The notes beneath the pieces were generated by a model. The model worked only from the letters and a program-made list of their open reading frames with translations, was not told where the DNA came from and searched no databases. Positions 1 through 4,951 of a DNA stretch of 6,467 bases are shown piece after piece (the stretch's first letter is position 1; each line of letters begins with the position of its first letter). Position numbers and translations under genes: made by a program. The stretch lies in contig DXDC01000106.1 in NCBI GenBank assembly GCA_019115685.1, positions 1 to 6,467 on the forward strand. Direction: 5' to 3'. Origin of the DNA: Candidatus Agrococcus pullicola. GTDB taxonomy: Bacteria; Actinomycetota; Actinomycetes; Actinomycetales; Microbacteriaceae.

Positions 1-87
1 GAGGTCACTGGCCGAGAGACCAGTAGCGCAAACGAAAAAGCCCTCCGGCAGGAGAGCTTTTTGTCGTGCGCGATACTGGGATCGAAC
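1..87 (-). repeat. Direct repeat copy 1 with duplicated 3' end of tRNA-Val(GAC) and its terminator
   Basis: Positions 1-87 match 137-223 base for base, giving an 87-bp perfect direct repeat with a 136-bp period. Read on the minus strand, the copy begins with the T-arm and 3' acceptor strand of tRNA-Val(GAC) (positions 87-67), continues through the same A/T-rich terminator stem (62-35) and ends with a segment on 1-30 that mimics the T-arm in the opposite orientation. The rest of the tRNA is absent, so this is not a functional tRNA gene. The repeat starts at the first base of the window and may extend further left. Either an attachment-site-type duplication or a repeat-caused contig edge would explain it. 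Confidence 0.9.
35..62 (-). terminator. Duplicate copy of the tRNA-Val terminator
   Basis: This is a stem of AAAAAGC (35-41) against GCTTTTT (56-62) with an inner CTCC/GGAG extension. It is identical to the terminator at 171-198 and lies inside the duplicated block. It would stop minus-strand transcripts that read through the first terminator. The hairpin is certain from the sequence, but its use as a terminator here is inferred. Confidence 0.6.
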
Positions 88-90
88 TAG

Positions 91-137
91 CGCAGATTTC
101 TCCATGGCGGACGCGTCAGCGTTCGCCGAAATCTGCG
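91..137. repeat. Long imperfect hairpin joining the two tRNA-end repeats
   Basis: CGCAGATTTC (91-100) pairs perfectly with GAAATCTGCG (128-137). After a 5-nt bulge (101-105), GGCGGACGC (106-114) pairs with GCGTTCGCC (119-127) with one G-T mismatch, leaving the 4-nt loop GTCA (115-118). This makes a 47-nt structure with about 19 pairs, filling nearly all the unique sequence between the two 87-bp repeat copies. There is no T-run on either side, so it does not look like an intrinsic terminator. It could be the recombination core of an integrated element, a small palindromic repeat, or an RNA hairpin. Confidence 0.8.
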
Positions 138-223
138 AGGTCACTGGCCGAGAGACCAGTAGCGCAAACGAAAAAGCCCTCCGGCAGGAGAGCTTTTTGT
201 CGTGCGCGATACTGGGATCGAAC
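137..223 (-). repeat. Direct repeat copy 2 overlapping the 3' end of tRNA-Val(GAC)
   Basis: This is the second copy of the 87-bp repeat. It runs from the 3' part of the intact tRNA-Val(GAC) (203-223) through the terminator to position 137. Identity with copy 1 stops at position 224 (C here, T at 88), so the boundary falls inside the T-arm of the tRNA. A tRNA 3' end duplicated at the edge of a segment is the usual layout of attachment sites used by tyrosine integrases. Here the copies are separated by only 49 bp. Confidence 0.9.
171..198 (-). terminator. Intrinsic terminator of the Gly-Cys-Val tRNA cluster
   Basis: AAAAAGC (171-177) pairs with GCTTTTT (192-198), extended inside by CTCC/GGAG around a GGCA loop. 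On the minus strand the stem ends in a run of T, as expected for a rho-independent terminator, and it begins 4 nt after the discriminator base of tRNA-Val. The A and T runs are symmetric, so it could act in both directions. Confidence 0.85.
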
Positions 224-274
224 CAGTGACCTCTTCCGTGTCAGGGAAGCGCGCTACCGCTGCGCCAATCGCGC
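203..274 (-). tRNA. tRNA-Val(GAC)
   Basis: A full cloverleaf can be drawn on the minus strand. The acceptor stem is GCGCGAT/ATCGCGC, the D-stem GCGC/GCGC, the anticodon stem CTTCC/GGAAG with loop CTGACAC (anticodon GAC), and the T-stem ACTGG/CCAGT with loop TTCGATC. The discriminator is A and the total length is 72 nt. The 3' CCA is not encoded (the bases after the discriminator are CGA), so CCA must be added by the nucleotidyltransferase. It is the last gene of a three-tRNA transcript, 26 nt after tRNA-Cys. Its 3' end is the source of the duplication at 67-87. Confidence 0.95.
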
Positions 275-300
275 CTGAAAGGCTATGGAGTTGTGGAACG

Positions 301-371
301 AGGTGGAGACGGGATTCGAACCCGCGTAGACGGCTTTGCAGGCCGCTGCCTAACCACTCGGCCACCCCACC
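301..371 (-). tRNA. tRNA-Cys(GCA)
   Basis: On the minus strand the acceptor stem GGTGGGG/CTCCACC (one G-T pair) encloses an anticodon stem GCGGC/GCCGT with loop CTGCAAA, giving anticodon GCA. The T-arm loop is TTCGAAT within a GCGGG/CCCGT stem. The discriminator is U, which is the identity base expected for tRNA-Cys. Length is 71 nt and no CCA is encoded. It lies between tRNA-Gly and tRNA-Val in the same orientation, an order seen in many actinobacteria. Confidence 0.96.
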
Positions 372-432
372 TTGGTGGCACCTCGGCCCCATCACTTGGG
401 GTTGAGACCGGGTGGCCTTGAGATTGCTCTCG

Positions 433-505
433 AGCGGATGACGAGACTCGAACTCGCGACCCTCACCTTGGCAAGGTGATGCGCTACCAACTGCGCCACA
501 TCCGC
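433..505 (-). tRNA. tRNA-Gly(GCC)
   Basis: On the minus strand the acceptor stem is GCGGATG/CATCCGC, the anticodon stem TCACC/GGTGA with loop TTGCCAA (anticodon GCC), and the T-stem GCGAG/CTCGT with loop TTCGAGT. The discriminator is U, length is 73 nt and no CCA is encoded. This is the first gene of the Gly-Cys-Val transcript. A possible promoter lies about 27-56 nt upstream of its 5' end. Confidence 0.96.
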
Positions 506-531
506 GGGGCTCATCGCTGAGCACTTGGATT

Positions 532-561
532 ACACTAGCCCCAATTCTACGCTGTGCGCAA
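532..561 (-). promoter_or_regulatory. Possible promoter of the Gly-Cys-Val tRNA cluster
   Basis: On the minus strand, TTGCGC (561-556) and TAGTGT (537-532) are separated by 18 bp and resemble -35 and -10 elements of a housekeeping sigma factor. The -10-like box lies about 26 nt upstream of the tRNA-Gly 5' end, a sensible distance for a short leader. Both boxes deviate from consensus, so this is a suggestion only. I found no comparable promoter pair for the plus-strand tRNA-Val(CAC) in the same 189-bp interval. Confidence 0.3.
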
Positions 562-694
562 ATCGAATCGCGAGCGTTACAGAAAAGGCGCGGAATTCCG
601 GCAAACGCCTATCTCCATACGCCCGAAAAGGCAGGTGCACGGCAACAAGTGGCGATGCGGTGCCCGGATCTGTGGCAAGATTGTTTCGTCCTAG

Positions 695-770
695 GGGCGA
701 TTGGCGCAGCTGGTAGCGCGCTTCCTTCACACGGAAGAGGTCGTCGGTTCGAGTCCGGCATCGCCCACCA
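695..770 (+). tRNA. tRNA-Val(CAC), CCA end encoded
   Basis: The cloverleaf has acceptor stem GGGCGAT/ATCGCCC, D-stem GCGC/GCGC, anticodon stem CTTCC/GGAAG with loop TTCACAC (anticodon CAC), and T-stem GTCGG/CCGGC with loop TTCGAGT. The discriminator is A at 767, followed directly by CCA at 768-770. It is the only one of the four tRNAs here with an encoded CCA. Its body resembles tRNA-Val(GAC), as expected for valine isoacceptors. From position 752 onward its 3' end is part of a 34-bp direct repeat whose second copy starts at 902. Confidence 0.96.
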
Positions 771-785
771 CCGACTCCTCAACCC
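752..785 (+). repeat. 34-bp direct repeat, copy in the tRNA-Val(CAC) 3' end (attachment-like)
   Basis: Positions 752-785 equal 902-935 exactly, with a 150-bp offset. The copy covers part of the T-loop, the 3' half of the T-stem, the 3' acceptor strand, the discriminator, CCA and 15 bp of downstream DNA. A repeat that starts inside a tRNA T-arm and runs past its 3' end is the standard form of an attL/attR core made by tyrosine integrases. No integrase gene is present and the intervening segment is only 116 bp, so if it is an att pair the element has been lost almost completely. Confidence 0.85.
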
Positions 786-831
786 GCTCGGCAGCGCAAC
801 CGAGGAACCGACGACCAACGGTCGCTCCTGC

Positions 832-847
832 GCGTGCTGCAGCACGC
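832..847. repeat. 16-bp perfect palindrome between the two tRNA-Val(CAC) repeats
   Basis: GCGTGCTGCAGCACGC is identical to its own reverse complement. It lies in the 116-bp interval between the two 34-bp repeats. The same interval also holds CGACC/GGTCG with a 3-nt loop (812-824) and GGACGC/GCGTCC (858-863 with 891-896) enclosing a small ATCG/CGAT hairpin. The palindrome could be a binding site for a dimeric protein or a remnant of a recombination or control region. No protein is known to act on it. Confidence 0.75.
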
Positions 848-901
848 TCCGGCGCTGGGACGCGGCAATCGCTCCGCGATCACCCCCAGAGCGTCCGCGC
901 A

Positions 902-935
902 AGTCCGGCATCGCCCACCACCGACTCCTCAACCC
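902..935 (+). repeat. 34-bp direct repeat, distal copy of the tRNA-Val(CAC) 3' end
   Basis: This is the second copy of the tRNA-Val(CAC) 3' end, including the CCA trinucleotide. It is not attached to the rest of a tRNA. It ends 22 bp before the first recognisable codon of the glyoxalase-like pseudogene, which has no usable start codon. That is consistent with a recombination event at this point having removed the gene's start. Confidence 0.85.
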
Positions 936-957
936 CGTCCGAAGATAGCCTGAATCC

Positions 958-1594
958 CTGCTGCAACTCGATCATCTCGTCATCATCGCCCCCACACTCG
1001 AAGCGGGCGCCGCTCACGTCTACAACGAGCTCGGCGTTGAAATGTCACCGGGTGGAAAGCATCCGCAGATGGGTACGCACAACCTCTTGCTTCGGCTGGG
1101 CGACGAGGTGTTACTCGAGGTAATCGCAATAGACCCTGCAGCTCGACCGCCTTCCCGACCGCGGTGGTTCGGCCTCGACGACAGCGATCACGTCCGAAAC
1201 GAATGGGATGCAGGCCGCAGGCTCCGCGCGTGGGTCGCTCAGACGGACGACATTGGTACCGTGCTTCGATCTCACTCCGACCTTCTTGGAGAAGCGACGC
1301 CCGTGTCCCGGGGCGAACGAACCTGGCGGTTCACGCTACGGCATGATGGGCAGCTTCCAGCCGGGGGTATCGTTCCCCGGTGATCGATTGGAGCCCGAAC
1401 TCGAACCCGGCCCGCGACATGCCCGAAAGGGAACCACACTCGGCTCCTTCGATCTGTTTACGCCTGAACCTGACCAGGCGGCAGGCATGTATGCGACGCT
1501 CGGGCTCCGCAATCCACCCTCCGTTCACGAGAGTCAGCGGCAGTACTTCACTGCGGAGATCGAAACCCCGAGCGGAGTCAGATCTCTTTCGTAG
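958..1594 (+). pseudogene. Decayed glyoxalase-like (VOC superfamily) protein gene
   Basis: The gene is recognisable in three pieces. Frame A (from about 958 to about 1380) begins LLQLDHLVIIAPTLEAG and continues through [19 protein letters not shown] and WFGLDD, a pattern of glyoxalase_3-type VOC proteins. Frame B covers about 1383-1435 (IDWSPNSNPARDMPER). Frame C runs from about 1436 to the stop at 1594 (LGSFDLFTPEP, then FTAEIETPSGVRSLS). Each junction is explained by one missing base: near 1380 in CCCCGGTGATC, and near 1431 in the AAGGGAACC run. Adding both bases back gives about 213 codons, a plausible full length. Upstream, frame A opens after a TAG at 946 and has no ATG, GTG or TTG before 1042, so the original start is missing. 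Three separate lesions, with intact neighbours, argue for a pseudogene rather than sequencing error. Confidence 0.8.
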
Positions 1595-1672
1595 CCTGAC
1601 GGCAGCACGCACGAGCACTGCGGTCTCCGCTTGCACCAGACCTAGGGGATTGGGCAAAGGTAAAGTCGTCCT

Positions 1673-1999
1673 ATGGCTCAAGCAAGTGGAGGTCGCCGCC
1701 GGCTTCACAGGAGCGTCGGTATCTCGATCGCCGCCGCTTCGCTCATCACAGCGCTGTTGGCAGCCTTCTGGATTGTTCTCGCGCCAACGGATGACGAGCC
1801 GGCCACCGCGTATGCCTTCGCGATCGCATTTCTGATCATGACATTCGTCTTGCTGATTGCCGCGGCAGTTGCGGCAGCACTAACACGTGGTTCGCGCGCC
1901 ATCGTCATTAGCATCACGGCAGTGTGTCTGAGTTTGTCGATCGTGGTGAACGTGTGGGCCGCGTTCTCCGGTGCCGCCTCGGCCGTCTACGTCCCGTGA
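1673..1999 (+). CDS. Small hypothetical membrane protein, three predicted helices
   Basis: I do not recognise this 108-residue protein. It has a short basic N-terminus (GGRRRLHR), then hydrophobic segments at about 15-37, 46-70 and 76-98. The loop between helices 1 and 2 is acidic (TDDEPAT) and that between helices 2 and 3 is basic (TRGSR). By the positive-inside rule the N-terminus faces the cytoplasm and the C-terminus the outside. ATG 1673 is the only sensible start, because an in-frame TAA lies at 1661. The only Shine-Dalgarno-like sequence is AAGG at 1657-1660, 12 nt away, so translation may be weak. It lies 78 bp after the glyoxalase-like pseudogene and 171 bp before a strong hairpin with a T-run on its own strand. 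Membrane-protein composition and codon use support a real gene; the function is unknown. Confidence 0.7.
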   Translation: MAQASGGRRRLHRSVGISIAAASLITALLAAFWIVLAPTDDEPATAYAFAIAFLIMTFVLLIAAAVAAALTRGSRAIVISITAVCLSLSIVVNVWAAFSGAASAVYVP

Positions 2000-2170
2000 C
2001 GTTCGCCATCGGCAATCGATCAGTTTCGATTCATGCGAGGATCACGAATCAACTGCCAGCGCAGTAAGCAAGCGCACTGGAACAGCTAGCCAAACCGCAC
2101 TGGGTCGTCGCGAACGCAGCACGCTGTCTCTGGGAATGCATCATTGGAGATTGCATGACAACGATTGCCG

Positions 2171-2215
2171 AGGGGAGCCACAATCGTTCGTCGTGGCTCC
2201 CCTAGGTGCATTTTT
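2171..2215 (+). terminator. Strong intrinsic terminator between the membrane protein gene and amt
   Basis: AGGGGAGCCAC (2171-2181) pairs perfectly with GTGGCTCCCCT (2193-2203) across an 11-nt loop, and a TTTTT run follows 7 nt later on the plus strand. It can end plus-strand transcripts from the small membrane protein. The convergent amt gene stops 31 bp from the hairpin on the other strand, and the same stem could end its transcript. There is no T-run on that side, so bidirectional use is an inference. Confidence 0.75.
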
Positions 2216-2233
2216 CCTACAAACCGATACTCG

Positions 2234-3472
2234 CTAACTCTGAGTCGTGGCGGTCCCGGTCTCCGCGAGCTCGTACTCGTAGGCCTTCTCGCCGTGCTCG
2301 ACGGTGTCTGCGCCAACGACCTCGTCCTCGTTGGTGAGACGGAAGCCGACCGTCTTCTCGATCACGAATCCGACGACCAGAGCCACGAGGAACGCGTAGA
2401 CCACCACACCGACCGTGGACACCAGCTGTACGACGAGCTGGCCTACGCCGCCGCCGAAGAAGAGTCCCGTCTCGATTGCGAAGAAGCCGAGATAGATCGT
2501 GCCGATGAAACCGGCGACGAGGTGCAAGCCGACGACGTCGAGAGAGTCATCGAACTTCAAGCGGTACTTGAGCTCGATTGCGAGTGCGCAGATCGCACCG
2601 GAGAACACACCGAGAAGGAGCGCCCAACCGGGCGTGAGGTTCGCGCAAGCCGGGGTTATGGCGACAAGACCCGCAACGGCACCGGAGGCTGCTCCCACTG
2701 CGGTCGGCTTGCCGTCCTTGATCTTCTCGACGGCCATCCAGGCGAGAATGGATGCAGCCGTGCATCCGATCGTGTTGATGGCGATGAGCCCCGCCCCGGC
2801 CATGTTGTCCTCCCACTCGGCACCGACGTTGAATCCGAACCAGCCGAACCACAGGATTGCTGCGCCCAGCAATACGAAGGGCACGTTGTGCGGGCGGTGC
2901 GAGCCTTTCTGGAAACCGAGGCGGCGACCAAGCACGAACGCGAGGGCAAGGGCTGCAGCGCCGGCATTCATGTGCACTGCAAGGCCGCCCGCGTAGTCGA
3001 TGACGTCGGGCATGCCCAGCAGCTCGCCGAGCGACTCGACCCAACCGCCTCCCCAAACCCATGCGGCGATCGGGAAGTACCCGAGCGTTGCGAACGCGCC
3101 CGCGAACAGCAGCCAAGAACCGAACTTCGCGCGATCCGCGATCGAGCCGGAGATCAGTGCGACGGTGATGATGGCGAACGTGGAGCCGTATGCGACCCCG
3201 ACGAGGTCGGTGTTAGCGCTCTCCCCGGCCAGCGTTGCAGCAAGACCGATGTCTGCAAACGGATTGCCTGAGAATGCGAAGGGCGAGTCGACGCCGCTCA
3301 TGCTGAAACCGTAGAGAATCCACAGCACTGCGACGAGGCCGATCGTGCCGAACGACATCATCATCATGCTGATGACGCTTCTGGCTCGCACCAGCCCGCC
3401 GTAGAAGAACGCCAGTCCGGGCGTCATAAAGAGGACGAGAGCCGTTGCTGTGACTCCGAAAGCGATATCCAT
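2234..3472 (-). CDS. amt: Ammonium transporter, Amt/MEP/Rh family
   Basis: This is a 412-residue integral membrane channel for ammonium uptake, expected to be a trimer. It shows the family landmarks: FMTPGLAFFYGG at about 15-26; the Phe gate region near F99; AAWVWGGGWV at 136-145; D159 in DYAGG, part of the ammonium recruitment site; the twin pore histidines H167 (VHMNAG) and H317 (GLHLVAG); and LWFGWFGFNVG at 207-217. The C-terminal tail keeps ADTVEHGEKAY (388-398), the cytoplasmic segment that in relatives contacts PII protein. The ATG at 3472 is chosen because AAGGAG lies 6 nt upstream; a 12-codon extension to 3508 has no such site and is not family-like. No signal peptide is apparent, unlike E. 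coli AmtB. No glnK or glnD follows. The plus-strand reading frame on 2165-3271 is its antisense shadow. Confidence 0.97.
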   Translation of the reverse strand: MDIAFGVTATALVLFMTPGLAFFYGGLVRARSVISMMMMSFGTIGLVAVLWILYGFSMSGVDSPFAFSGNPFADIGLAATLAGESANTDLVGVAYGSTFAIITVALISGSIADRAKFGSWLLFAGAFATLGYFPIAAWVWGGGWVESLGELLGMPDVIDYAGGLAVHMNAGAAALALAFVLGRRLGFQKGSHRPHNVPFVLLGAAILWFGWFGFNVGAEWEDNMAGAGLIAINTIGCTAASILAWMAVEKIKDGKPTAVGAASGAVAGLVAITPACANLTPGWALLLGVFSGAICALAIELKYRLKFDDSLDVVGLHLVAGFIGTIYLGFFAIETGLFFGGGVGQLVVQLVSTVGVVVYAFLVALVVGFVIEKTVGFRLTNEDEVVGADTVEHGEKAYEYELAETGTATTQS

Positions 3473-3478
3473 CCGTTG

Positions 3479-3484
3479 CTCCTT
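3479..3484 (-). promoter_or_regulatory. Ribosome binding site of amt
   Basis: AAGGAG on the minus strand lies 6 nt before ATG 3472. It matches the anti-Shine-Dalgarno sequence and decides the start against the longer reading frame opening at 3508. Confidence 0.85.
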
Positions 3485-3712
3485 GCTCGGTGATATGAAC
3501 TCGAGCACAGGCCGTGTTCACTCGGCCCGGAAGCGTTACCGCGGTGCTCTCCGGAAGCCGGATGAACACCGCAGTGTGTCGATGCGTCCTAACGCTACGC
3601 CTCTCACGCCGCGATGGAAAGCGTCGCAGGTTGCAATTCCATAACAGTGTGTGCCTCACTAACACAATGACACTCAGATTGGCGCAAAGAAATTGCGTTA
3701 CTGGCGGCGGAG

Positions 3713-3749
3713 GTCTCTTGCTCAGGCAACGCTCATGCGCTACCGAGAC
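3713..3749. other. Possible compact branched RNA fold upstream of amt
   Basis: GTCTC (3713-3717) pairs with GAGAC (3745-3749). Inside are two adjacent hairpins with 4-nt loops, TTGC/GCAA around 3722-3725 and CGC/GCG around 3733-3736. The complement folds the same way, so the sequence alone does not tell which strand would be transcribed. On the minus strand it would sit about 240 nt before the amt start, within a possible long leader. It matches no riboswitch I know, and the stems are short enough to be chance. Confidence 0.25.
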
Positions 3750-3865
3750 ATGCGTTGGGCGCGCTAAGCAACCGGGAGGGAAGAACTGGTCCGTCTACCC
3801 TTCGGAATAGAGCACCGGATACCAGCCTGCTCCCCTGCGATGTCGGGGCGCGAAAACACCGACCG

Positions 3866-4870
3866 CTAGAACTGGGCGGATGTCAGCGCGTTCAGGCGTG
3901 AGACCGCGCGCATGTACTTCTTCCTGTAGCCGCCACCGAGCATGTCCTCGGAGAACACCTCGTTGAGGGGGGTTCCCGACGCCCAGATGCGCACCTGCGA
4001 ATCGTAGAGGCGATCCACGAGGGCGACGAAGCGCAGTGCTTCGTTCTGATCCGTCAGTTGTCGCACGTCGTGGAGAACCGAGCCCTCGATGCCGGATACC
4101 AGGTCCACGTATCTTGAAGGATGGACCGAGGAAAGGTGCTGGATGAGCGACTGGAACTCGTCGACGGCGACCACACCTTCCTCTTCTGCGACGATACGCT
4201 CCAGCTCGGTCTCAGAGCAGACCTCGGCTGCCCCGTCGAGGTCACGCTGACGATAGTCGTGCCCGTCGATGCGCATGATCTCGAACCGGTCACTGATCGC
4301 CTGAATCTCCCGTAGAAAGTCTCGCGCAGCAAAGCGCCCCTCTCCCAACGCGTTGGGAGGCGTATTCGAAGTGGCGGCGATCTTGGTGCCGGAAGCGACC
4401 AGCTCCCCAAGCAACCGCGTCATGACCATGGTGTCGCCGGGGTCATCCAGTTCGAACTCGTCAATAGCTACGAGCGAAGCCCCCTTGAGCGCATCGATCG
4501 CCTCTCTATAACCCAGTGCTCCGACAAGTGCAGTGTACTCGATGAACGTTCCGAAGTACTTCCTGCCTCCCACCGACTTCCACAGCGCGGCGAGCAGGTG
4601 GGTCTTCCCGACGCCGAAACCTCCGTCGAGATAGATCCCCGGTTTCACCTTCGGCACGCGCTTGAAGAGCCCGCCTCCCTTCCCCGCCCATGCGTCGCGC
4701 AGCTGCCGCATCCTCGTCACGGCCTCCTCCTGAGAGGGGAACTCGGGGTCCGGACGATACGAATCGAACGTCGCCGTACGGAACTGTCGAGGAGGCACGA
4801 GCTGCTTCACGAGCTCAGCCGCGGCCGTACGCGGATGACGAGTTGCTATTGATGTACGAGATTGAGACAT
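3866..4870 (-). CDS. zapE: Cell division protein ZapE, AFG1-like ATPase
   Basis: This is a 334-residue P-loop ATPase of the AFG1/ZapE family. In E. coli ZapE joins the division ring late in constriction and affects FtsZ; the mitochondrial relative AFG1 is linked to protein quality control. The Walker A motif GGFGVGKTH is at 83-91, Walker [10 protein letters not shown] at 133-141 (D137, E138), and a sensor-like ATSNTPPN at 166-173. The C-terminal [12 protein letters not shown] (315-326) corresponds to the conserved basic tail of the family. No signal peptide or membrane segment is seen, so it is probably cytosolic. The ATG at 4870 is preferred over an upstream ATG at 4921 because the 17-residue extension would run into the shared promoter region with sseA. 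No good Shine-Dalgarno sequence precedes 4870, so the transcript may be leaderless or nearly so. It is divergent from sseA with 81 bp between starts. Confidence 0.93.
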   Translation of the reverse strand: MSQSRTSIATRHPRTAAAELVKQLVPPRQFRTATFDSYRPDPEFPSQEEAVTRMRQLRDAWAGKGGGLFKRVPKVKPGIYLDGGFGVGKTHLLAALWKSVGGRKYFGTFIEYTALVGALGYREAIDALKGASLVAIDEFELDDPGDTMVMTRLLGELVASGTKIAATSNTPPNALGEGRFAARDFLREIQAISDRFEIMRIDGHDYRQRDLDGAAEVCSETELERIVAEEEGVVAVDEFQSLIQHLSSVHPSRYVDLVSGIEGSVLHDVRQLTDQNEALRFVALVDRLYDSQVRIWASGTPLNEVFSEDMLGGGYRKKYMRAVSRLNALTSAQF

Positions 4871-4951
4871 GCTGCGCTTTGCGATGGTGGAACAATGGAT
4901 AGTGGTCAGCGGTTGAACCACACCGAGGATATCGAGTTGAAGGAGCGCAGC
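4871..4951. promoter_or_regulatory. Divergent promoter region between zapE and sseA
   Basis: These 81 bp must hold the start signals of both genes, unless promoters lie inside the opposite coding sequence. GTGGT (4902-4906) and ACCAC (4917-4921) form a short inverted repeat that could be an operator. A plus-strand GATATC-like -10 box lies near 4928-4933. None of the boxes is close to consensus, so the exact promoters cannot be placed. Confidence 0.45.
4940..4945 (+). promoter_or_regulatory. Ribosome binding site of sseA
   Basis: AAGGAG lies 6 nt before GTG 4952, the same spacing as at amt. It selects the GTG over an in-frame ATG at 4895, which lacks such a site and would add residues not typical of the family. 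Confidence 0.85.

Larger units (their letters stand above)
137..233. repeat. Inverted duplication of the tRNA-Val 3' end centred on the terminator
   Basis: GAGGTCACTGG (137-147) is the exact reverse complement of 223-233, which lies in the variable region and T-stem of tRNA-Val(GAC). Moving inward, CCAGTA then GCGCA (156-166) mirrors the T-stem and acceptor sequence at 203-215 with two bases missing. AAAAAGC/GCTTTTT then closes on the terminator loop near 184. The left arm therefore keeps a T-arm-like stem (ACTGG, 8-nt loop, CCAGT) with a different loop sequence. The result is a long imperfect palindrome in which a tRNA 3' half faces a degenerate mirror copy across a symmetric terminator. Confidence 0.8.
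3473..3865. other. Gene-free interval upstream of amt
   Basis: These 393 bases lie between the zapE stop and the amt start and hold no convincing gene on either strand. The part nearest amt has three half-sites, TGAAC (3497-3501), GTTCA (3515-3519) and TGAACAC (3563-3569), which could bind a regulator. GTGAAC (3521-3516) and TCATAT (3498-3493) on the minus strand, 17 bp apart, are a weak promoter candidate. Farther out, 3713-3749 folds into a compact branched structure on either strand. CCCC (3833-3836) and GGGG (3845-3848) form a weak hairpin shortly after the zapE stop, without a T-run. No clear AmtR or GlnR operator was recognised. Confidence 0.6.

Noticed and set aside
1..223. Possible CRISPR array from the two 87-bp repeats
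   Set aside because: There are only two copies, the repeat is far too long, it contains a tRNA end and a terminator, and no cas gene is present.
141..524. Minus-strand open frame of 127 codons across the tRNA cluster
   Set aside because: It reads through three well-formed tRNA genes. Its peptide contains typical translated-tRNA strings such as GREFESRHP and GSIPVSR.
701..1123. Plus-strand open frame starting in tRNA-Val(CAC)
   Set aside because: It starts in a tRNA, runs through the direct repeats and overlaps the glyoxalase-like pseudogene in another frame. The repeated peptide ASPTTDSST is only the translated 34-bp repeat.
2014..2031. AATCGA/TCGATT inverted repeat after the small membrane protein gene
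   Set aside because: Six pairs with a 6-nt loop and no T-run is within chance. The much stronger hairpin at 2171-2203 better explains termination.
2165..3271. Long plus-strand open frame of 368 codons opposite amt
   Set aside because: It is highly charged and low in hydrophobic residues, resembles no family, has no ribosome binding site and lies fully antisense to a clear Amt protein in GC-rich DNA, where such shadows are common.
3644..3668. TGTTA repeats upstream of amt as a GlnR or AmtR operator
   Set aside because: The spacing and sequence do not fit the known GlnR or AmtR motifs, and the dyad AGTG/CACT is too short to support a call.
4862..4951. N-terminal extension of SseA from ATG 4862 or 4895
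   Set aside because: GTG 4952 has AAGGAG at ideal spacing, and the extended residues overlap the zapE start region and are not family-like.
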